Shown one piece after another: positions 1-10,648 of a stretch of 64,000 nucleotides of DNA (within the stretch, counting starts at the first letter, position 1; every line of letters starts with the position of its first letter). The stretch is from Balaenoptera acutorostrata. Lineage: Eukaryota > Chordata > Mammalia > Artiodactyla > Balaenopteridae. The stretch covers positions 25,874,942 through 25,938,941 of the forward strand of contig NC_080078.1 in the NCBI RefSeq assembly GCF_949987535.1. The letters run 5' to 3'. The position numbers were made by a program, and so were the translations under genes. Below the pieces are notes generated by a model. The model was not told the DNA's origin, did not search any database, and saw only the letters and a list, made by a program, of their open reading frames with translations.

Positions 1-285
1 ATAGCAGAGGACATAACAGAATGTAAAATCTTTACATTCAAGTTTGAAAAGTTAAAAATGGTCACCATCCTCCAGGTAAGAAACCGGAGTGGTCCAAGTT
101 CACACAGCTGCTCAGAGGCAGAGCTGGGATTTGTCTGAACTTGGGTCTGTTTGATTTCAAAGCCAGTGCACTTTCCACTGAATTCCACTGCCTCCCAGTG
201 CAGACATTCAATTTCTTGTGAGTCAACAGAGAAACACAAGGTTCTTAAATGCTGAAACTATAAATCAACCTTGATCTGCATTTTA

Positions 286-584
286 TTTTTTATTTAATTT
301 TTTTTTAATTGAAGTATAGTTGGTTTACAAGGTTGAGTTAGTTTCTGGTATACAGCAAAGTGATTCAGTTACACATATATATATTCTTTTTCAGATTCTT
401 TTACCATTATAGCTTATTACGAGATATTGAATACAGTGCCCTGTGCTACACAGTAGGACCTTGCTGTTTATCTATTTTATATGTAGTGGTGTGTGTATCT
501 GTTAATCCCAAGCTCCTAATTTATCCCTCCCCACCTCCCGCTTTCCCCTCTGGTAACCATATGTTTGTCTTCTAGTCTGTGAGT
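286..584 (-). mobile_element. L1 3' end fragment
   Basis: The reverse complement is an artiodactyl/cetacean-type L1 3' UTR that ends in an A-rich tail (the T-run at 286-306). It is flanked by an imperfect target-site duplication, GATCTGCATTTTA at 273-285 and GACCTGCATTTTA at 585-597 (12 of 13 bases). It is a 5'-truncated insertion of about 300 bp in NOMO intron 7. Confidence 0.85.
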
Positions 585-679
585 GACCTGCATTTTAAAC
601 CGTGTATTCTTAGTCTGTGATCCCCCGTGTCCCCAGCCCTGCCCACAACCTCTCTCGTTCTTCACTCTTCTTTGCGTAC

Positions 680-832
680 CTCTTTGGTTACTAAAGAAGA
701 GAAGAGAAGAAACTTCACCCCTTTCATGGGTTCCCCATCACTGCGGACAGAGCCAGACACGTTGTAGCCAGCCACTATGAGGGGGCCCGCGGCATTGGCG
801 TTGGAGGTCGTTACTCGTACAGTGGTGCTCGC
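680..832 (-). CDS. NOMO1: NOMO coding exon 7
   Basis: 153 nt, 51 codons, phase 0 at both ends, from ASTTVRVTTSNANAAGPLIV through GYNVSGSVRSDGEPMKGVKF to SLVTKE. The acceptor is cttgtag|GCG and the donor GAG|gtacgc. This is the last NOMO exon in the window. I searched positions 1-679 on the minus strand for the next exon, expected to begin DVLGCN or similar, and did not find it. Confidence 0.95.
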
Positions 833-3800
833 CTACAAGAGAAGACGTCAACTTCCAAAAGAATAAACACTCACACAGCGTTTAACAACACGAGGACATG
901 CTGACACTAAAATATTAACTGGGGGGAAGCAACATACAAAACTGCATGTGTAGTACCATAACAACTGTTCTTTAATTCGCAAAATGAAGTGAAGGGAACT
1001 GTGGCAAAATGGAGATGATGGTGATTTCGTCTAGATGGTAACAATGTACCTCTTTTACAGTTTTCCACCTTCCAGATTTTCCACTTCCACTCGTTTATGC
1101 TCTTCTGTATGTTCCAATTTTTTTTAATGAACATGCTTTATTTTCTTCCATGTTTAACAGTATGTATGTGTGTATTTTTAAACTCTTTGTCAAAGTATAA
1201 TTCACATGGGGAACACTGCACACAGTCTCAGCGTCCAGCACAGTGACTTTCCCAAACTCACCATGCATCCAACATCCAGACACAGAACAGAACCGGCACC
1301 CCAGAAACAGAACAGAACCGGCACCCTAGAAGCCCCCCTCGTGCTCGTTTCCAGTCACTACTCCCCCAAAGGGCAACCATTATCCTGACTTTTAACAGCC
1401 TGCTTTACTTTAAAACACAATTTTACATGAATAAACTCATATTCCTTTATGTATACAATTAACAAACAATGCAAACCTTAAAATGTATTCTATTTATAAT
1501 GTGTAAGCTATGGAATTTTAAATGAAATCTTTTTCAATGTTGCCCAGAAGAGAAAAATCCTGAAAACAAAGTCATAAACAGAATACAGACATATCTAGGT
1601 GTGAAACTATATCATCAATTATAAATGCGTAAAACTTACAAGGTAAAAACTGAAATACTGATGCTTCTTTAGCAAAAAAATGAGACGCAGCCTCAAAACT
1701 AATATAAAAACTAACCTGTCAAAATGCTCTTTAAGTCTTAACTTCAATTTGTTTCTTCACAGTTATTACAGAACCTCGCTTAGTATTTTTCTTCCTTTTT
1801 TGATCTTTTATTATAAACTATTTCAGTCAAACAAAAAATAGATATAGGGATCTATACCAAAGAACACCTATATAAGTTCCAACCAGCTAAAGAATAAAAG
1901 AGAAGAAATACAATTCTAGACCCTTGCAGATGCCCACGTCCCCTTCCTCCCTCCCTCTACAAACATCAGTACCATAATGAATATACTGTTTGCCATTCCC
2001 ATTCACGTCTTTATAATTTTCTACATGTGAATGTATCCATAAGTGGTATTATCATAAGTGTTTTTAATGACTATATAAACGGTATCATATTTCCTTATCC
2101 TTCAGCAATTTGCCTTTTCCCTTCAACTTTATGCTTTTAAGCAAGTCATATTGATATGCGTAGCTCTGGTTCATTCATTATAGCTGACATACAGAATTCT
2201 ATTGTGTGATGAAACCACAATCCATTCTCCTCTTAATGAACATTTAGGTTGTTTACAGTATTCTGCTACTACAAACAAAGCTGCAATAAACATTCTTATA
2301 CATTCTCCTTGGGCACATGTACAAGAGTTTCTAAATTGTTAAGTATATTTATAGATTGTTGTTACAGACTAAAAAAAGAACAATAAAATAATCTCATCAG
2401 GTCCTTCTGGTGTTGATTTAGCTTAAAATAGCTACTGTTAATAACAGACCAATTTCACAGCAGGATGACAATGTTGTTACCTAAAACTGAAACCAATATA
2501 AGCAACATCTGCTACACGGAGGGAGTTCTCCTGTATAAGTACCACCAAACTAATCAGCAGCACCACTGTTTTTCTCCATCGACTTCTAGAAAGACCATAA
2601 AATCATTTCATATCTGGAATTGAAAACCTCTACATTTGTCCCCAATCCAGCACACTGTTGGCACGGCCATCAACATAACTGAAATAAATGCTCACCTCTT
2701 TCAATGGCCAGGTTGGATGAGTTGCAAGGATTTCGTAATCTCCAGGAAGAACTTTAAAAAATGCAAACCTAAGAAATACAAAATACTACTTCACTTTCTC
2801 CCAACAACCCGAACACTTCTAATTTTAGGACAACTATTGGAAGCATAAGAAAATAATGTTTGAGTTATCACGAACTTGCCCTTAGCCAGTTAAATGAGCA
2901 TAAATGAAATTCAATCCTTCGCTGTACAAATCCTCATCAGACAACACTTATTGGGCACTGGCTGTGTGCAAGGAGAGGGGTTCGTGTGCTAATGGGAAGG
3001 AAGGCTGATGTTTCCCTTAACCCCAGAAATTTCTGGCCTAAAAACCAGTCCCTGTGGTTCAGCAAGGATCAGTCACAGAACATTCAAGTGTGTGTTGACA
3101 GAGCGAGAGGCATGAACAGGAGAGAAGGGAAGCATCCAAAGCAGAAGAAGTAGGAAGGGACGAGAGGTGGGTAAAGAAAGGAGGACAGACCCGATAGGCT
3201 GAGACGGACGCTTACACAAGATGACACTAAGCGTTAGGGGAGGGCAGGTGACAATGAGCTTGACTCCTACCCCAGAGTTTATTAAGACCTGTTATCAGAC
3301 ACAAATAGAAGCCAATCTGGGTTCTTGCACAAAGCAACTGCGATGAAACCAGAAGCTGACAAAGATGATTCTAGCAGCTGTGAACAAACCAAGACCAGAG
3401 TGGGATGAGCTGAGGATGGAAGCACTACCACCAGGATTCTGACACATTTAGCCCTTTAGATTTGCAAAGCATCGGACCATGAAAGGGCTAATTCCAGCGA
3501 CAGGAACTCCAAAAATTTCACGCAATTTCTTCTTCTGTGGTGGTATTTTACTACATCTAATGTTGCCTGTAATAACTGGATAGAGCTTGGAAATCACTTT
3601 GCTACAAAAGAGTTGACACTGCCACTGGATTTTGGTCTGGGTAAGATTCAGCCTCTACTTCACGTTCATAGCATCCCAGTTCTGCACGCTACTGTCAGTT
3701 TAGTTAGTGCGCAGGAAAGAGATTTGGAAAGTGATTCGGAAAGTTCAAGTCACTTTTCCCAGCACGGTCAGCAGCAAATTACTGAAACTAGAGAAAATGA

Positions 3801-6800
3801 AAGTCCCACATTCAACCCCCTCCTCTGATCCCCTACAGATCAGGGGAGGGGGTTGGAGAGGCATCAGTAAGTATTTTTCAAAACTGACATATAATTTCAA
3901 CAATCATCATTTAAAAATTGGATGATGTCCTGACAGACTCATTACAAACTTCTATTTTGCAGTTTAGTCAGATTTGTGTATTGAAATAGTGGTGATTTGC
4001 GTGCTTTCAACATTACCAGGTGGAACTATTCTGATATTAATCTTGGCACTTCTATTAACATTTACAACTCAACAATATAAATCTGTTACATAAATGCTTT
4101 AAATTTGACTCAGCAAGGTTAATTAAATAGTCATTAGTTCCAACTACAAAATGATTGTGATGTAATCGTGATAAAATGATTTTTAAAAATCGTAATTGAG
4201 CTAATTTGTATTGAGCTAAGTTATTAAGCACCTATTCTATGCCAGACAGTTTGAAACGATAATATCGTAATTTAATCTTCTCAATAACCTTAAGAGGTAG
4301 GTTCCATGATTATCCTCATTTATAAATGAGGAAACCAAGGCACAGAGGCGTTAAGTAACTTGCTCTGGGGCAGACAGGTAGCAAATGGGGGAACCAGGAT
4401 TCAAACCCAGGCTGTCGGGCTCCAGAGCCAGTCCCAACCATTAAATGAAGGCCTACCATGTGCCAGGCCCTGCAGCAGGTGCTTTATTTATCTCATACTT
4501 AATCATTGCATCAACGCTAGATGTAATGGGTCAAATGACTTCCATTTTACAGATGAGGAACTTGAGGCCCTGAGGGGCAGGAACCTGTCTGAAGTTAAGA
4601 GGCCGAAACAGGATTTGAACCCAGGTCTCCCTAAATCCAAAGCTCCCCCCAGTCAGGGCCCGGCTCTAGCCTTGGGGCGGGGTGTAACATGCATGACTCA
4701 CTTTCCGCCAGGCTGTGTGACTGTGGACTGGATCTTTGCTTCTGTGCCTGTGTTTCTTAGAGACACCTGAACTCCTGCGGGCCCCAGGGGCTGCCCTTTG
4801 CTGAGAACCTGCCGTGGAGAAGGAGGAGTTAGGAGCCGCCCAGCAGCAACGTTCTCCTCCCAGCCGCACTGTCCATCCTGCTCCTGCTCCCCACACGAAG
4901 CCCATGACCTTCTCTGGGTCAAGTTTCCTTGGAAAAGATGGTAGAGATTGTGGATACCCTTCCCAGGGAGGCTTGGGGACAGGGAGAGGCAACAGCAACA
5001 GTAAAATGACACTTTGTTTCATTGACTCTAAGACACCTTCAATTAAAGATGCACAATTATTTTACAAACCACTGCGAAAGAATAAATACCCAGGGTCCCC
5101 ATCTCTAACAAGAAACCCACACAAAAAGCCAGAACCAAAGGCCCTCACTCTCAGGGTCAAGGGAAAGGAGAATGAACCCACCATGAAGAAAAGGAAGGCA
5201 ATAAATATGCGCATCTCAACCACTGGTGCTGGGTGCAGGGAGGGGGAACTCTCCCCTGAGAACCTGTCCCTCTAAAAAGCCATCCTGGCATCTATACTTG
5301 GACAGGGGAGTGACCAGCAACCTAGACCCGGCCCCTAAAAACACCCGCTACGTTTTACATGCAATGTCATTGAGCTCCCAGGCCCTCTTGAAGCTTATCT
5401 GTGGGTCCCTGTGGGCTCAAAGCCCCCAGTTTAAAAACGTCTTGCTTTTTTAAAGGTAAGAGAAGACCCAGTATGTACCACAGAGCAAACGTGACAAATG
5501 CCAAACCTTTCCATTCACGGAGAAGCCCGTGAACACGAAGTTGACGTCCCCGCCCTTCGTGCAGATGTCGCTCACACCATCCACGTAGAGCTCCACGGTG
5601 GTTGGCTCTGCCCAATGACAGGGGGAGGGGGGAACAGGGTACAGGGCACAAGAGCAAGCTGAGTTCTCGGACAGGATGAAACTGTCTGCGTAAAACACAC
5701 TGAACTGCTTAACTTTCACTGTATTCACTTTTGAGCCACTCACATGGCTTGAAATCCGAAGGCACAAGGAGGTACACAGGGAAAAGTCTCCTTCCCACCC
5801 CTACATCCTGACACCCACTTCCCCATCCCAAAGGGAACCAGAGTTTAGAGTATAATATACTTTTGTAACAGTCTTGCAGCTGAGCTGTATCTCAGAGTCC
5901 CATGGAAAATCCAGTGAGTGCCAAAGAGTTTTATTACCGAATGCCCACCACAGACCAGGCACTGAGCTAAGTACACTTAATCCTGACAACTATCTTAGAG
6001 GTAGGTAGTAACATCTGCAGCCGATTGAGGGGTAAAGTGGGGCACAGGAAGGTTAAAGAATCTCCTAAAATCACAGAGCTTGTGAGGGACAGAGCCCAAA
6101 TTCAACCCAAAAGTCTGGCTCCACATCTGTCTCCTGACCAAGTACAGGAGTTCGGCCACATTATACCAGGACTATAAGCTCCAATGTCCATAGTAACATG
6201 GTGGATTAGAAGTCAGCAGACTGGCCAAGTGTGGACTGCAGCAAATGGAAAAAGGGGGACAGCTTCTACCAACTACTGCCACGTGACCCAGTGCTGCCCA
6301 AGTTTCCACCTTCTCAAGAACAACTGGAAATCTGGATTTTATGTGCCGTGTCCTGATTTTTCAATATTAGCAACTAAGTCAAATTTTTAAAAAAGCTGAA
6401 GAGTTCATCATAATAGGGGTTAAAGTTGAGTTTTTAAAAGGTTCGGAAGACCGTGAAGTGAGAAGCAGAGGAAAAAATGGACCAGTCAAGAGAATTTCTG
6501 GTAAAATGAAGAATGATGCGCATATACAGGGGAAAGCACCAGTGAAAAACGGACAAAACCTTGAACAGGCAGCTCACAAAAAGAGGATATCCAACTGGCC
6601 AGGAAACATATGAAAAAGTGCTCAATCTCATGGACCATCAGGAAACGCAAATCGAAAGCACAGTGAGAGGCCACCACTCCACCACCAGGACGGCTAAGAT
6701 GAAAGAGTCTGACAGCCAGTGCTGGTGAGGATGTGGAGGTCTGAACTCTTACACACGGCTGGTAGAGCAAAGTTTTGTGACATCTACGTTGGCTGTCCAG

Positions 6801-9800
6801 CAATCTCTACTAGGGCTGAACATGTAAAAAGTCTATCGCCCAGCAATTCCACCCTGTTATATACTCAACAGAAATGTAGACATGTGTGCACCACAAGATA
6901 TGTACAAGGATTTCGCAGGAGCACTGCTCCTAGTGGCCAAAACTGGGGTGCAACCCAAAGGTCCACCAACAGTAGAGGGGGTAAATCACTTGATATTCAC
7001 ACAGCAGTAGAATGAACTAATATACTAACACATAATAACACATAATAAGGATGAATTCTGTGAAAACTGTCAAGAGAGAGAAACCAGGCACAAAAACGTA
7101 CCCTGTGTGTTTCTATTTACATGAAGTTCAAAACAGACAAAATAATCTATAATTTTAGGTCGGGCGGTGCAATTAGCAAGTGCCTGGGATGGGGCACTTC
7201 TGGGTGCTGGTCAGGTTCTGTCTTGTCATCTAGGTGGTGGTTACGTGAGTGTGTTCATTTTGTGAAAATTCATCGCCTGATATCCCTGTGATGAGTACAA
7301 TTTTCGGAAAGTATGGTATAATTTAATTAAAAAGCTTATTAAAAGAAAAAGAACTGACAAGAAGGGAGGGGACTCAAACAAAACACTCCTGCAAGCCACT
7401 GATCTGTGACCTCGCTGGCCGATTTGTCGTCTCCCTGGCCGTGGGTTGGCTTTGACTCCCCTCCGCTTTTCTGGAGCACACCAGCCAGGCACCCCCGGCT
7501 GTGAACTGAGAAAGAGCTTGTCGCCCAGATGTGAGTTGGCTGTCGCTGCCGCTGTGACAGCAGGGACTCAGTTCTTCCCCAACTCACAGGCAGGCCTGGT
7601 AGGAACAACTGGGCCCTCCACGTCTCCCCCCAAGCTACGGAACTGGGGTCACACACCCTCTACCAAACGTCAAGGCTCGGCCCTCCAAAAACACCAGCCA
7701 CGTCGCAGCAGAACCCCTTCTTCTGATCCAGCCCACTCCCGCTCCTCCGACTTTGCTAAAAGACAGCCACCTCAGGAAAAAGTCTGGAGCTTTTGCTTGT
7801 ACGTGTGCAGAAAGATTGCTTTTAAGTGTTTACTAATTAATTGCCAATTATGTGCCAGCGATTCTGAACGCATAAATACACTGGTCCATTAACCCTCCAG
7901 TAGCCTGTGAGGCAGGTACTACTACTCTCCTGACCCCTAGTGAGAAGACGGACGCTGACCCAGCGGAAGTAACTAGTCCAAGGTCGTCACAGGGCTGGTA
8001 AGGCCCAAGGTTGTCAGATCTTCTGATCTCTTAAGAGAAGTAAATCTGGATTTTTATGTCAAGTCTCACAATGTTTAATGTTGCCATTAATTCTCTGAAA
8101 AAATTTTTTTAAAAACACTGAGGGGGCTAAGAAAGAAGCCATCCTGGAAGAGGAACAACGTCCCCACTCCTGACCTCTATATTCATCAAGTTCTACTGGC
8201 ACTTAATGAACGAAGCTGCTAAAGTGGAGTTTTCTGAGAGGTACAAGAAAAGATGCCTACTTTAAGAAACATGACAGAAAATCTTAAGGTAGATCTAAAG
8301 TAAATCCAATCTACTCTAAAGTAATAGGGGCGAGGCGGTTAAAAAAAGAACAAAAAAACCCTCTTCCACACTAGAAAGGAATCCTTAATATTTTAACAAT
8401 CTATGCACTCTGTCAATTTAAATTAATATTCAGCATATAACCTAATCCTTTACAGAGTATACCTGGTTATTTGTTAACTTACCAAAACTCCACCCTAGAG
8501 GAGGCTCAATCTTCAGAATGAAATCTCCCTACAAGGAGAAAAAAAAAATCACTGCAAAGGACTAAGAACTGATGACTATTCAACTAGTTTAATTTAGTTT
8601 AGTGCTAGCCTATTATCTAGAATTTTCACACCTGAAATGGAATTCCAAGCATAAACTTTGTACTTGTAAATGGTAGTGAGCTCTTGATTTCCTTCATGTG
8701 CTGCAATCTCAACCCCCGAACCTCCCATTTAACCCATCAAAGAGTTACAAAGACTCTGTATTCAGCCGCTCTTGGTTTTTTGAGTCCAAACATTCTATTA
8801 ATCCAGTCTCCTGTTAACCCCTCATATGACTAAGGTTGCCAGGGTCAGCCAGATCTTCAGGAACTAAAGTCATTTCTTAAAACTAGATTTTACATACACC
8901 CTTGAGTGAAGGGTTCCTTGAGAATGTTTTAATAGTTTAAAAAAAAAAAAAAAAAAAAACAGATTTCAAGACCCAACTAGTCTACCTCTAGAAATCAATC
9001 TTATGGATTGTGCATAAAGATGTAAGTTCAAGAATATTTATTGCTGTGTGGTTAGTAATAATAATTTTAAAAACTGGGAAAAAGCCTCTGTGTCTATAGA
9101 GAAATTGGGAATAAATTAGTTTGGCCTGCCTCTGACATGTGTGCTGCCGTTAAAAGGAAGGTCCATACATGCCGATGTCCAAAGTGTGCCAAAACGTCAC
9201 CACAGGGGAAAAAAATCACATTGCAGAACAAAGCCTAGTGTTTGAGTCCATTTGTTTTTTTTTAATCAAAAGCAAAACTACACAGTATATTAACTACTTT
9301 TGCAACTTCCTGTGAATCTATATTTCCAAATAAAAAGTTGAAATGTGGGGAGGATGAGGGGTGGGAGAACGGGTATGCAGGGATACCCATCTATGTGCAC
9401 ATGTGTTTCTGTATCTGCATATATGTACATGCATGTATATTCATGGATATCTGTACAACTCTAAATACAGAGAAAGCCATCTGCTAGGATACACACTGAA
9501 ACTTTTATCAGAGGTTATCACTATTGAGGGACGGGGGTTTGGGGGATAAAAGATAAAATTTACTTCATATACTTCTAAACACCTTGATATTTTTCCACAA
9601 AGATCATGAATTCACATATTACTTGTATAATTCTTTTTAACGATATTTTAAGCTGCTTGCAAGTAAAGGGTTCTATTAAATCAGGGTTTCTCAGCCTTGG
9701 CACTGGTGACATTTGGTCTGTCCCGTACAGCATGGCAGGATGTTTAGCTCCATTCCTGGCCTCCACTGACGAGATAACTGCACCACTCTCCCTCCCTCAC

Positions 9801-10608
9801 AGTTGTAACAACCAAAAATGTCTCCAGACGTTGCCAAATGTCCCTGGAGACATTGAGAATCACTGCATTCAATCAAACCAGTTCATAAGCTTGGCCAGAA
9901 TTTGGCCAGAATTACCATACTCCACTTACAACTTACAAAACATGAGTATTTGCACATGTGGGAAAGCCACTCTCCCAGTTAGCGCAGCCCTGTGGGTCAC
10001 ACTGACAACTTCCCATCGTAAAAGACTAAAGTACTCTCCCCTCTTACCTTATCATACAAGGGGATCATAAAGTAACCATTGTTAGGGGCACAGTCTGTCT
10101 GGTATTTCAAAGTCCCATGCTTGGTGTACAACTTTATCTAGAAAGGAAGGAAAGAAAAGAGAAGTCATAATATCACTGTTGAGAATTAGCTACATATAAT
10201 GCACCTGAATGCATTCAGTCAAAATGCATTTGCTGAGGACCTACCATATGAAGCTACTAACACTGGGCATCAGGACAGAGGGAAAGAAGACAAGTATCCC
10301 TAAAATAATGTGATTTGATATTTTTCAGGTTAGAAACTACCTCCCAAAGTCATATTTTTTAAATGCTTTTCAGTTTATTTTAGTGTCTGTCTCTACGTTG
10401 TTTCTGGGTCTAAAACAAATTTTCAAATTTTGCTGTTAGTAAGGGGCTTGTTAAAATGCAATTCCTGGGGTGGGTTGGATTGGAAGTTTGGGACTAGCAG
10501 ATGCAAGCTATTATATATAGAATGGATAAACAACAGGTCCTACTGTATAGCACAGGGATCTATTTTCAATATCCTGTAATAAACCTTAATGGAAAAGAAT
10601 ATGAAAAA

Positions 10609-10648
<40 letters not shown>

